Origin: an alpha proteobacterium SCGC AAA280-B11
Lineage (GTDB): Bacteria; Pseudomonadota; Alphaproteobacteria; Pelagibacterales; Pelagibacteraceae
NCBI GenBank assembly: GCA_000371745.1
Contig: AQUH01000004.1
Span: 1-41,694, forward strand
Reading direction: 5' to 3'
Length of the DNA stretch: 41,694 bases
The translations under genes and the position numbers were made by a program. Positions 9,271 through 18,716 of this stretch are shown here, in pieces. Each line of letters begins with the position of its first letter. Position 1 is the first letter of the stretch. The notes under the pieces were generated by a model. That model was given only the letters and a program-made list of their open reading frames with translations. It searched no databases and was not told the origin of the DNA.

Positions 9271-9300
9271 ATGATAAGCTACCGACTGACTCCGTGTCAA
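9271..9300 (-). promoter_or_regulatory. Sigma70-like promoter TTGACA-N18-TATCAT
   Basis: Reverse complement: TTGACA (9300-9295), 18-nt spacer, TATCAT (9276-9271). Confidence 0.6.
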
Positions 9301-9386
9301 CACCATCAAAAATCTTTCATTTTCAATGGTTTTTTCAATTTCTTATGGGAGGATATAGGATGAGTTTGAAGGTTATGGCGACTGGA

Positions 9387-11960
9387 TTAAGACTTTTTAA
9401 ATTTGTTTTTAAATATTTTTGTATAATTCTGACCTCTTTGCAAACCTGTTCCTAAAAAGTCACCCCATCCAACCCATGATTTAGAGTAAAATCTTGATGG
9501 GCTTTTGGGTATATCATTAGGAAAATTTTTATCTTTACTGAATAGAGAATATTCTAATTTTGATTTGATATTAAAATTTTTTATTTTGTTTTTTGCTTTA
9601 TTGTATGAAAGATAATTACATCCCAAAAATGTCGATAAGCCTTCCCACTTCTCTCTATAATATTTTTCTGGACTTACTGGAATATTGGGAGGAAAATTAT
9701 TAGACTTACTAAAAAGATACCATTCTTTTTGGTTCTTTAATTTAAATTTTTGAATAATATTTTTTGCATTTTCATAAGGTAAAAAATCTTTTTTATGTAC
9801 ATTGCCAGTTCCTAAAAAATCGCCCCAATTTGTCCACTCTTTAATATAAATTCTATGTGGAATACTTGAAACGTCTTTTGGTAATAATTTTTTTTTTGAA
9901 TAATTCATCCACTCTTCATAACTTTTTATTTTTAAAGATTGAGCATATTTTTTTGCTTCCTCATAAGATCTCCAGTTTCCAAATGCTACTCTGTCCCAAA
10001 CTTTTAATTGAATTGACTTGTTAAATTCTTCTTCATTAACTTTTGTAAGAACGTTTATTTTTGTAATACCATCTACTGGCGATCCGCCTTTAGGTATTGT
10101 TCCACTGCTTACAGCTCTTAAATATTCTATAATTCTTGTATCTTGTGTCGCTAAAGCTCTAATCGTTGCTACAATTTCTTCAAACGCTGTATCTTTTGCA
10201 GCTTCAGTTGCGTTTTCATTTTCAGGAATAATTAATGGAATAAGAATGTAACCAAACTTTTTTCCAGGTGATAATCTTAAAGCACGTCCTGCTGCTTGCA
10301 CAATATCTACTTTTGATTTCTTTGGATCTGTAAAGACCACACAATCTATTGCTGGAAGATCAACTCCTTCTGTAAGACATCTTGAATTTGTCATTAAACC
10401 TTTTGACTCTGCAAACTCTCTCATTTGTGATGATCTTTGATTAGTTGGCATATCTCCACTCACATGGAATGCTTTTAAATTTCCATACTCTGGATAAACC
10501 TTTGAGATTAGTTCTTGTTGAGCTTTAAAGTTATTGGCACGTCTTATTGATGAGTGAAATGAAATTGCATTTCTTATTCCAAGTTTTTTAATTGCTTTTC
10601 TTAACGCTAAAGCAGTTGCAAATTCTCTTGCCTTTATGTCATCAATTTCTTTTTTTATTTGTATGAATTTATTGTCGGTATAGATCGCCTCTATTTCAGG
10701 TTCACTAATTCCAAACGTTATTATCTTGTAATCTGAAATGATGGGCGGTTTTGCTTCAATAGCTTCTTTAAAACTTAGTTGATAAATAAGATCGCCATAG
10801 TCTCTAGGGTCATCCATTGAAAGATATTCTTCCTTATCACCTCTAAATAATCTCTCCGTTGCCGTCATAAACAGTCGATGCTTGATCTTAATATTCTTTT
10901 GATGAATTAAATGCGCCATTGGTTTTGAACCAAGCCCAACTGTCTTATGAGCTTCATCCATGATGCCAAGATCAAATGTAAAACCTTTAGATCCAGCTGC
11001 AGTTACTTTTCCAGATTGATATGTTGTAAATACTATCTTTGTATTTGCTTTAGATTTTAGAAACTTCTTAATTTCATTCTTATCTGTAGTTACATCAATT
11101 CCAAGTTCGTAAATATTGCTTACAAAATCATCCTGATCATCGCTAACTGTTTGATCTGAACATACACATAACCAATCGGGTTTTATTCCAGCAATTAAAT
11201 ATTCACGTGTCCAAACTTTTAATGTTTGTTGAAGTAGCGCTAGAGATGGTACGGCAATTAAAACTGATTTAGCTTTAAGTCTATTTGCAATCCAGAAAGC
11301 TGTTAAAGATTTCCCTGTTCCGCAAGGCATGATGACCTTGCCACGTTCTTTGGTTTTAAAGTATTCAATAGTTTTATTAATTGCTTTTACTTGATGAGGT
11401 CTTGGGGAAAGAGCTTTAGGTATAATTACTTTACCTTCGGTCTTTGCTTTAATTAAATTCCAACGTTCAAGATTATTATCATCTAATTCAAGAAAACTTT
11501 CTAAAGTTACAAAGCTTACGCCTTTTAATAATTTTGTTTTTAATGGTGGTTTATCAGCTGTGGTCATAACAAGACCAAGTGAAATATTTTTACAATTATT
11601 GAATGTTAAATTTGCAAAAGTTGCTAGATCACCTTTGATAGTAAGAGTATCTTTTGGATCTGATCTGTATTTAGATTGAATGGCCCAGTACTTATTATCA
11701 AAGGTTTCTGCAATTAAATCTATTCCTTCATCAGTGTTTGGTAGATTGAGTTTTCTTTTTAAATCTTCTTTAACTTCCTTTAATAGCCAAACATTCTTTA
11801 ATTTAGTCTGATATTCTGGAGTTGTTTGAAGAAAGTATTTACAAACGTTTTCAAATATATCGCCTGCAAATTTTGCCTGCCCTGATTTAGTAAGTTCTTC
11901 TAGCTTCTTATTTAAATCACTCCAGCTATTTGAGCTGGATATGAGTTTTAGGGATTGCAT
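9387..11960 (-). CDS. Mrr-like nuclease / DEAH-box superfamily 2 helicase with C-terminal integrase-type repeats (restriction/defence-like)
   Basis: N-term DEGIDLIAE...YWAIQSKYR (PD-(D/E)xK, QxK form); MPCGTGKS Walker A; MDEAHK; MTATERL; QAAGRALRLS; C-terminal WxxWGDFLGTG repeats. Confidence 0.8.
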   Translation of the reverse strand: MQSLKLISSSNSWSDLNKKLEELTKSGQAKFAGDIFENVCKYFLQTTPEYQTKLKNVWLLKEVKEDLKRKLNLPNTDEGIDLIAETFDNKYWAIQSKYRSDPKDTLTIKGDLATFANLTFNNCKNISLGLVMTTADKPPLKTKLLKGVSFVTLESFLELDDNNLERWNLIKAKTEGKVIIPKALSPRPHQVKAINKTIEYFKTKERGKVIMPCGTGKSLTAFWIANRLKAKSVLIAVPSLALLQQTLKVWTREYLIAGIKPDWLCVCSDQTVSDDQDDFVSNIYELGIDVTTDKNEIKKFLKSKANTKIVFTTYQSGKVTAAGSKGFTFDLGIMDEAHKTVGLGSKPMAHLIHQKNIKIKHRLFMTATERLFRGDKEEYLSMDDPRDYGDLIYQLSFKEAIEAKPPIISDYKIITFGISEPEIEAIYTDNKFIQIKKEIDDIKAREFATALALRKAIKKLGIRNAISFHSSIRRANNFKAQQELISKVYPEYGNLKAFHVSGDMPTNQRSSQMREFAESKGLMTNSRCLTEGVDLPAIDCVVFTDPKKSKVDIVQAAGRALRLSPGKKFGYILIPLIIPENENATEAAKDTAFEEIVATIRALATQDTRIIEYLRAVSSGTIPKGGSPVDGITKINVLTKVNEEEFNKSIQLKVWDRVAFGNWRSYEEAKKYAQSLKIKSYEEWMNYSKKKLLPKDVSSIPHRIYIKEWTNWGDFLGTGNVHKKDFLPYENAKNIIQKFKLKNQKEWYLFSKSNNFPPNIPVSPEKYYREKWEGLSTFLGCNYLSYNKAKNKIKNFNIKSKLEYSLFSKDKNFPNDIPKSPSRFYSKSWVGWGDFLGTGLQRGQNYTKIFKNKFKKS
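9430..9968 (-). repeat. Three tandem ~58-60-aa protein repeats in the helicase C-terminus
   Basis: Units end WTNWGDFLGTG, WEGLSTFLGCN, WVGWGDFLGTG, each with YxxAKxxIxxFxIKSxxEWxxFSKxxxFPxxIPxSPxxYY. Confidence 0.8.
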
Positions 11961-12332
11961 TTATTTTTTTACACAAGGAAATGTTATATATTCAAGATTG
12001 TCTATTTTATCCAATTCACCTTTTGAATTTTTTACATAAAAATCGTTGGATTTAAATAGACCGATTAATCTTCCGATTTCACTTTTAGATTTTAAATTTA
12101 TCCAACACCTTTTATCTTTTTCTTTGTATTCATCAACATTCGCATAAGACATTGCTAGAGAATAAAGTTTACCATCTTGACCTTTTACAGCATCAACTTT
12201 CGTAATAGTTAGTGCAAAACCAAAATATTTTGAACTGCCACCAGTTATATCTCCTGTCACATAATAGTCCGCTCTCGCTCCACTACTCATCAACAACATT
12301 CCAGATACTAGGAAGATGATTGTACGGGTCAT
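11961..12332 (-). CDS. Small predicted secreted protein, unknown function
   Basis: Signal peptide MTRTIIFLVSGMLLMSSGARA; TAA directly abuts the helicase ATG. Confidence 0.65.
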   Translation of the reverse strand: MTRTIIFLVSGMLLMSSGARADYYVTGDITGGSSKYFGFALTITKVDAVKGQDGKLYSLAMSYANVDEYKEKDKRCWINLKSKSEIGRLIGLFKSNDFYVKNSKGELDKIDNLEYITFPCVKK

Positions 12333-12656
12333 TTATCCTTTGTACTTAATTTTAAAAGTTTCAGGATATCGTTTTCTTTGATCCTCACAGTAAGAGTAGC
12401 TATCAATATATGATTTCATTTTTGTTTTGATTTTTAAATTTTTATTACCTAGATCCTTAATCATTTGTGCCTCTGTATAGTTTAAATCGCGATTATATCT
12501 TTCTGCAAATATATGATCAGCACATTTTTCTAAAGCATCTTTTTCGGAACTAGAAAAAAATTGTAAATATACAAACAGCGTAAGTAGCAAAATTAATAAA
12601 AACCACCTATACTTCATAAATCTGGATCCTAATTTATAATAAATATTTTTATTCAT
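12333..12656 (-). CDS. Small membrane-anchored protein, unknown function
   Basis: One N-terminal hydrophobic segment (FLLILLLTLFVYLQFF); TAA abuts the next ATG; Met14 is an alternative start. Confidence 0.6.
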   Translation of the reverse strand: MNKNIYYKLGSRFMKYRWFLLILLLTLFVYLQFFSSSEKDALEKCADHIFAERYNRDLNYTEAQMIKDLGNKNLKIKTKMKSYIDSYSYCEDQRKRYPETFKIKYKG

Positions 12657-12684
12657 TCTATAATCTCAATCAAGGTTCTGGTCA

Positions 12685-13665
12685 TTAGAAACAGCTCAAC
12701 ATATTTGCATGATATTGGCAATTCATTGGTGCTCTTGTAGCAGGTCTTTGCGGTGACATCATTCTCAGTCCACTTTCCATTAGTGCCAAACTATCTGCTG
12801 TGTTAGCAGCTATAGCTTGTTGTTGTGCTGCATACGCTTGCATAATTGCTGCATTGGTTTGAGCATTAGCTAACTTTTCTCTTGAGGCGGCATTTACTTT
12901 AGCCAAATCAGCATTTGCTTTTGCTAATTGTTTTTGAAGCTCAAGTTTTTCTAATTCAATCTCTGCAGTATAGATTTTAAATATACAATCTTTAAAATTA
13001 TCAGATCCTTTTCTAAAGCCATATTTCTCATTACAAATATAAGCTCTTCGATCGTCAGGTGACATTTTGGCTATTTTATCAGCTGCCTGTTTTGCTTCAG
13101 TTTCTAATTTCTTTTTACTAGCTTCAACTAAATCTTGTTTCTTTTTTTGCTCCGCTAGATCTTTCTTTTCTTGTTCTAATAAGCAATTATTGTATTTTTC
13201 AGTTCCCTTTGTATATCCCCAATTACATTTTCCTGCATAAAGTTTTTCTAGTTCATTAGTTCTTAATTGTTTTTTTTTGTTTATTTCATCTTTTAATTCT
13301 TTATCTAATTCAACTTGAAATAACCTAATTTCATTTTTAGACTCAAGGTAAACTTTTTCAACTGCTTCTTCTCTTTCTTTAATAAACTTTGGATTAGCGC
13401 TTAATGACTTTTTTCTCCCAAAAAAAGATTGGTTTTCGGGATCATCTTGCATTCCTTTGTTATAGTATGTTGACTCAACATTTTCTATTTTTTGGTAAAC
13501 TGATCTTGGTATTAAAATGCCATTATTACCACATCCAGCATTTTTTTCGTGCATGTCGGCAAAATGCTTATCAGTATAATAACAGTACATATATTGTGTT
13601 TCAGAAAATGAAGGTTTACTAAACACCAAAAACAATAATCCTAATCCCCAAAATATCTTCTTCAT
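12685..13665 (-). CDS. Predicted secreted coiled-coil protein, unknown function
   Basis: Signal peptide MKKIFWGLGLLFLVFSKPSFS; long Lys/Glu/Ala-rich helical region; paired Cys residues. Confidence 0.65.
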   Translation of the reverse strand: MKKIFWGLGLLFLVFSKPSFSETQYMYCYYTDKHFADMHEKNAGCGNNGILIPRSVYQKIENVESTYYNKGMQDDPENQSFFGRKKSLSANPKFIKEREEAVEKVYLESKNEIRLFQVELDKELKDEINKKKQLRTNELEKLYAGKCNWGYTKGTEKYNNCLLEQEKKDLAEQKKKQDLVEASKKKLETEAKQAADKIAKMSPDDRRAYICNEKYGFRKGSDNFKDCIFKIYTAEIELEKLELQKQLAKANADLAKVNAASREKLANAQTNAAIMQAYAAQQQAIAANTADSLALMESGLRMMSPQRPATRAPMNCQYHANMLSCF

Positions 13666-13666
13666 T

Positions 13667-13691
13667 CTAGATTCAGTTTACCAAAATCTAG
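13667..13691. repeat. Inverted repeat CTAGATT-N11-AATCTAG upstream of the 13665 ORF
   Basis: Arms 13667-13673 and 13685-13691 read directly. Confidence 0.7.
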
Positions 13692-13783
13692 GTGTGGAGA
13701 TATGTAAAAAAAAGAGACTTAATTAGATCATTTTCTTAGCAAAAAACTTAATTATATAATAAAGGACTATTAAATTAATAATA

Positions 13784-14647
13784 ATGTCCATTTTAAATAG
13801 CATTAGCATCGTAATAATTTTTAGCATCACTTGGTCCAGTGCCTTTATTGTGGGAAAAATAGGCTTATTTTACATAAATGAATACGCTTTACTCTCATCT
13901 CGTTTCTTTATTGCATCTCTAATACTACTGCCAATCTGGCTTATTAAGAGAAATATTAAAAATAAAAAAAAGATAATAAAAGACGGAATAATATTGGGGT
14001 TGTTAAATAATGTGATTTATTTAGGGCTTATTTTTTCTTCTTTAAATTATATTTCTCCAGAACTAGTGACAATAATTGCAAGTTGCTCCCCTTTTATAAC
14101 ATGCATTATTGTATGGATTACAAAAGTTGAAAAATTTAGTTACACAGTTTTGCTTGGAATAATATTAGGTTTTCTTGGGGTTTTATTAATAACTACTTAT
14201 CGCCCTATTGGAAGCATTGAACCTATTGGGATTTTGCAAGCATTTATAGGAACTATAGGGTTTTCATTTGGAACCATATATTATAAAAAAAATTCCGTAA
14301 CTCATAATCCTCAGCTTATAAATTTTTGGCAATCGCTTACTGCTGCTGTGGTCTTGCTACCGTTTGCCTTGTATTTCACTAAAGCAAACACGATGATTAC
14401 AAAAGAATTAATTTTAGCAATTTTATATTTAGTCTTCGTAGTAACTATTGGAAGTATGTGGTTGTGGTTAATTATTATTAAAAACTTAGGGGCGTCCGTA
14501 GCCTCTAGCGCGCATCTTTTAAATCCAGCTATTGGGTTAATATTAGCCTATATTTTCTTTCAAAAAGAATTTTTGCTTACAGATTGGATTGGAATTTTAG
14601 TAATAACCGCTGGACTTTTTATAGTCACACGTTTTAAAAAAAAATAA
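13784..14647 (+). CDS. EamA/DMT-family transporter
   Basis: About 10 hydrophobic helices; FSITWSSAFIVGKIGL start and LLNPAIGLILAYIFFQKE repeat typical of EamA. Confidence 0.85.
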   Translation: MSILNSISIVIIFSITWSSAFIVGKIGLFYINEYALLSSRFFIASLILLPIWLIKRNIKNKKKIIKDGIILGLLNNVIYLGLIFSSLNYISPELVTIIASCSPFITCIIVWITKVEKFSYTVLLGIILGFLGVLLITTYRPIGSIEPIGILQAFIGTIGFSFGTIYYKKNSVTHNPQLINFWQSLTAAVVLLPFALYFTKANTMITKELILAILYLVFVVTIGSMWLWLIIIKNLGASVASSAHLLNPAIGLILAYIFFQKEFLLTDWIGILVITAGLFIVTRFKKK

Positions 14648-14656
14648 TAGAAATAT

Positions 14657-15265
14657 CTATTTAAGCTCCCCTATTGCTCCAACAGAAATAATAAATTTCA
14701 TAGCATCTTCAAAATTCATATTTAAATAAATAATATCTTTTTTTGGAATTAAAACTAAAAAACCACTAGTTGGATTTGGAGTTGTTGGAATAAAAACATT
14801 CACTAAGGTGTCATTAATTTTTGATGATATTTGTTTACTATTCTCATTTGTGGCAAATCCTACAGCCCAAGATCCAGATCTTGGAAACTCAATAAGAACT
14901 ACTTTTTTATTGCTAGAGCCATCTTCAGCGGATTGAAAACTTTTAGTAAATTGAGTTGCTCCTGAATAAACTGAACGCAATACGGGCACTTTTTGTAATA
15001 ATTGTTCACCTAATATCAAAATTTTTTTTCCAAAATAACTCAATGAAACAAAGCCTATAAGCACTGTGATTAAAACAGCTATCAAAATTTCTAATCCTGG
15101 AATTCTAAAAGGAAGATACTTGTTAGGATTAATTGCATCCGGAACAATACGAGAAAAAACGTCTATAACTAAAAATGTTAGATATACCGTTATAAATATT
15201 GGTATTAATGTTATTATACCTGCTAAAAAATAGTTTCTAATTTTTGTTATTAAAGATGATTTCAT
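14657..15265 (-). CDS. DUF502 family membrane protein
   Basis: NYFLAGIITLIPIFITVYLTF, LQKVPVLRSVYSGATQ, VFIPTTPNPTSGFLVLIPKKD. Confidence 0.85.
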   Translation of the reverse strand: MKSSLITKIRNYFLAGIITLIPIFITVYLTFLVIDVFSRIVPDAINPNKYLPFRIPGLEILIAVLITVLIGFVSLSYFGKKILILGEQLLQKVPVLRSVYSGATQFTKSFQSAEDGSSNKKVVLIEFPRSGSWAVGFATNENSKQISSKINDTLVNVFIPTTPNPTSGFLVLIPKKDIIYLNMNFEDAMKFIISVGAIGELK

Positions 15266-15324
15266 GATAACTTTTAAAATATTAACATTTTATTATTAAA
15301 ATTTATAACTAAAATTTAAAAAAA

Positions 15325-16149
15325 ATGAATAGAAGAGATTTTTTATCTATATCAAGCTGTTGCTGTGGTGGTTTTTTATTAGCTGGATGTGCCACTGCTC
15401 CTCTCACAGGAAGGCAACAATTAACAATATTGCCTGAGTCTATGATTAATAGTCAAGCAATTGGCGCTTACAAGCAAGTAAAATCTAAAGCACGATTAAT
15501 TACTGATAAAGATAAATTGGATCCAATAATAGCTGTTGGAAATAAAATTGAAAAAGCAATTAAACATTATTTCAAAAGCAAAAGTTTAAAAGATCCTACA
15601 GAAAATTATGAGTGGGAGTATATTTTAATTGATGAGCCAAAAACACTTAATGCCTGGTGTATGCCTGGAGGAAAAATTGCAGTTTATACAGGAATTCTTG
15701 AAATCACAAAAGATGACGATGGTCTTGCTATTGTTATGGGGCATGAAATTGGACATGCTGTTGCTAGACACTCACTAGAAAGAGCCAGTGCAGCTTTAGC
15801 AGTGAACGTTGGCGCTATTGCTGCAGACATATTTACTGGTGGAGCAGTCAGTAGAACTATGAACACTGTCGGGCAAACGGGTTTTGATCCAATAAGTATC
15901 GGTATTTTTAATCCTTTTAGTCGTCAACAAGAGTCTGAGGCTGATTATCTTGGAATAATTTTTGCAAATCTTTGTGGCTACGATATTTCAGCGTCCATTA
16001 AAGTTTGGGAACGTATGCAGGAAAAAATGAAAGGAAAAGAAATTCCTCAATTTTTAAGTACCCACCCTTCTTCCGGAACAAGAATTAATGATTTAAGATT
16101 TTTGATTCCTAAAGTTAAAATTGAATACCCTAAAATTGAAAATCTCTAG
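15325..16149 (+). CDS. M48 family metalloprotease, predicted Tat lipoprotein
   Basis: MNRRDFLSISSCCCGGFLLAGC signal/lipobox; MGHEIGHAVARHS (HExxH); QQESEADYLG. Confidence 0.9.
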   Translation: MNRRDFLSISSCCCGGFLLAGCATAPLTGRQQLTILPESMINSQAIGAYKQVKSKARLITDKDKLDPIIAVGNKIEKAIKHYFKSKSLKDPTENYEWEYILIDEPKTLNAWCMPGGKIAVYTGILEITKDDDGLAIVMGHEIGHAVARHSLERASAALAVNVGAIAADIFTGGAVSRTMNTVGQTGFDPISIGIFNPFSRQQESEADYLGIIFANLCGYDISASIKVWERMQEKMKGKEIPQFLSTHPSSGTRINDLRFLIPKVKIEYPKIENL

Positions 16150-16173
16150 ATTACTAATTAAATAGTAATTTTT
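16150..16173 (+). terminator. Rho-independent-like terminator after M48 protease gene
   Basis: ATTACTA-N6-TAGTAAT stem-loop then TTTTT, immediately after the stop codon. Confidence 0.55.
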
Positions 16174-16186
16174 ATTATCAGATTTA

Positions 16187-16262
<76 letters not shown>

Positions 16263-16308
16263 ATAAAGAGAGATCTATATAGATTACCCTTGATTTGAAA
16301 GCAATAAT

Positions 16309-17424
16309 TTAATCATTCCAAGCAAATAATTCAAAATGTTTTTTATAAAACTCATCAAATTTATTTTCTTTAATTGAAATACGAATTTTTTTCATCAAAT
16401 CTTGGTAAAAAGCAATGTTATGCCAAGTTAACAACATTGAACCCAATATCTCATTTGAATTGACCAAATGATTTAAATAATTTCTAGAATAAGAATTGGA
16501 TGCTGGGCAATCTATTGATTTATCCAAAGGATTTTCGTCTTTAGCATATTTTGCATTTCTAATATTAATCTTTCCTTGCCATGTAAATGCAAGACCGGTT
16601 CTTCCTGATCTTGTAGGTAGAACACAATCAAACATATCTATACCACGTTTAACAGCTCCTAAGATATCTTGGGGCATTCCTACACCCATCAAATAATGAG
16701 GTTTTTCTTTTGGAAGAATATCACTAACCGCATCTACAGCATCAAACATTTCTGATTGATTTTCTCCAACAGCTAATCCACCAAGAGCATATCCATCAAA
16801 ATCTATATCTATTAATCTCATTAAACATTCTCTTCTTAAATCTTTAAAAATTCCACCTTGGGTAATTCCAAACAACCATTTAGACTCTTGATTACCAAAT
16901 TTCTTTTTACATCTATCAGCCCATCTTAATGAAAGATTCATAGAATTTTTTATCTTTTCTTTATCAGAGGAATATTTAGGGCACTCATCTAAAACCATTA
17001 CAATATCAGAATTTAAATCAAGTTGAATTTGTATGCTTTCTTCAGGAGTTAAAAAAAATTTCTTACCGTCTATATGAGAATTAAAAGTCACTCCTTCCTC
17101 TGTAACTTTAGAAATTTTAGACAAAGACATAACCTGAAATCCACCAGAATCTGTAAGGATTGGAATATCACAATTCATGAACTCATGAAGACCTCCAGCT
17201 TGTTTTATCCTGTCAATTCCAGGCCTTAACATTAAATGATATGTGTTTCCTAAAATGATTTGTGATCCAGTTTTTTTGACTTGATCAACATACATTGCCT
17301 TTACAGTGGCAGCCGTACCAACGGGCATAAAAGCAGGCGTGTCTATTACTCCTCTACTAGTAGTAATTTTTCCAAGGCGAGCACCACTATTTTCATTTAA
17401 TAAATTAAATGAAATTGATTTCAT
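16309..17424 (-). CDS. tgt: tRNA-guanine transglycosylase
   Basis: GNTYHLMLRPG, LTDSGGFQVMSL, ALGGLAVGE, HYLMGVGMPQD. Confidence 0.95.
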   Translation of the reverse strand: MKSISFNLLNENSGARLGKITTSRGVIDTPAFMPVGTAATVKAMYVDQVKKTGSQIILGNTYHLMLRPGIDRIKQAGGLHEFMNCDIPILTDSGGFQVMSLSKISKVTEEGVTFNSHIDGKKFFLTPEESIQIQLDLNSDIVMVLDECPKYSSDKEKIKNSMNLSLRWADRCKKKFGNQESKWLFGITQGGIFKDLRRECLMRLIDIDFDGYALGGLAVGENQSEMFDAVDAVSDILPKEKPHYLMGVGMPQDILGAVKRGIDMFDCVLPTRSGRTGLAFTWQGKINIRNAKYAKDENPLDKSIDCPASNSYSRNYLNHLVNSNEILGSMLLTWHNIAFYQDLMKKIRISIKENKFDEFYKKHFELFAWND

Positions 17425-17437
17425 TACGATTTTTATT

Positions 17438-18001
17438 TTATTTCTCTGATCTAAAACTTATTATGATATCTGGATTACTAACGGCACCTGATCCGGGAAC
17501 ACCTCTTTTTATTTTATCAACAAATTCCATTCCAGATACAACTTTTCCAAACACAGTATAATTTCTGTCCAAGAAAGGATGTGAATCAAAACAAATAAAA
17601 AACTGACTATTAGCGCTATCTGGACTTTGCGATCTTGCCATAGATAAAGTTCCTCTTTGATGAGGAATGTTATTAAATTCGGCTTTTAAATCTGGAAAGT
17701 CAGAGCCACCTGTTCCAACCATTTGAGAATTAAATTCAGCTTTTGTATTTCCAAATTTAACATCTCCTGTTTGAGCCATAAAACCATCTATTACTCTATG
17801 AAAAGCAACACCGTCATATTTTCCAGAATCAGCCAGTTCTTTAATTCTTTTAACGTGGTTTGGAGAGATCTCATCATAAAGTTCAATTTTAACTTCACCG
17901 TGTTTTAATTTCATTATCATAAAAGTTCTTTCTTTAGATTTAACATTGTTTGAAAATACAAATAAAAATAAGGTTAAAGTGTAAATGATTTTTTTAAACA
18001 T
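17438..18001 (-). CDS. Cyclophilin-type peptidyl-prolyl cis-trans isomerase, predicted exported
   Basis: FHRVIDGFMAQTGD, SMARSQSPDSANSQFFICF, FGKVVSGMEFVDKI; N-terminal signal peptide. Confidence 0.9.
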   Translation of the reverse strand: MFKKIIYTLTLFLFVFSNNVKSKERTFMIMKLKHGEVKIELYDEISPNHVKRIKELADSGKYDGVAFHRVIDGFMAQTGDVKFGNTKAEFNSQMVGTGGSDFPDLKAEFNNIPHQRGTLSMARSQSPDSANSQFFICFDSHPFLDRNYTVFGKVVSGMEFVDKIKRGVPGSGAVSNPDIIISFRSEK

Positions 18002-18495
18002 TATTTAAATTTAGATTTTAGAGATTTAATAACAATGTTCGGTACAAATTGCACCAAATCTCCTTTTAAAGATGCAATTTCTTTGACAAAATTTGAAGAA
18101 ATAATTTGGTTTTTAATGTCAGCCATTAAAAAAACGGTCTGTAAACTATCATTTAATTTATAATTCATACCCGCTAACTGAAATTCATATTCAAAGTCAG
18201 AGGCAACTCTTAACCCTCTAAAAATAACATTAGCAGAAATTTTTTTACAAAAATTTGTTGTTAATCCAGAAAATGACACAACTTTAATTTTATTTTTAAC
18301 GTTAAGGGGAAAATCAGCTAAAACTTTTTTAATTAAATTAATTCTTTCTGAGGTAGAAAAAATTGTTTTTTTATTATTGCTTAATGGAACACCTATATAT
18401 AATTGATCCACCATACTGCTAGCTCTTTTAATAATATCAATATGACCAAAGGTTATTGGATCAAATGTTCCAGGATATAAACCTATTCTTTTCAT
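18001..18495 (-). CDS. coaD: Phosphopantetheine adenylyltransferase
   Basis: [45 protein letters not shown]; tracked start 18546 would run into the tRNA-Pro gene. Confidence 0.93.
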   Translation of the reverse strand: MKRIGLYPGTFDPITFGHIDIIKRASSMVDQLYIGVPLSNNKKTIFSTSERINLIKKVLADFPLNVKNKIKVVSFSGLTTNFCKKISANVIFRGLRVASDFEYEFQLAGMNYKLNDSLQTVFLMADIKNQIISSNFVKEIASLKGDLVQFVPNIVIKSLKSKFK

Positions 18496-18502
18496 TTTTA
18501 TA

Positions 18503-18579
<77 letters not shown>

Positions 18580-18716
18580 AAACTGTGCTGTTATACAACT
18601 TAATTAATTTATTTAAAAGAAATACTAATCAATAAAACTTTAGATTAATTGAGTAATACTTTAGTTTTCTATAGAAAAATTTAAGATTTATAATAATATT
18701 TTTTATATTACCTTAT

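Noticed and set aside
9144-9386. Possible tmRNA or degenerate tRNA in the structured intergenic region
   Set aside because: No tag-peptide reading frame, T-loop (GGTTCGA) or acceptor stem could be found; better explained as a promoter plus leader
9360-9455. Small plus-strand ORF MSLKVMATGLRLFKF... after a GGAGG-like site
   Set aside because: Only about 30 aa and mostly antisense to the helicase 3' end; no support beyond the ribosome-site resemblance
6532-13783. Flanking direct repeats (att duplications) at the island edges
   Set aside because: Compared both edges by eye; only short AT-rich matches such as CTTAATTA were found, which are not significant at this base composition
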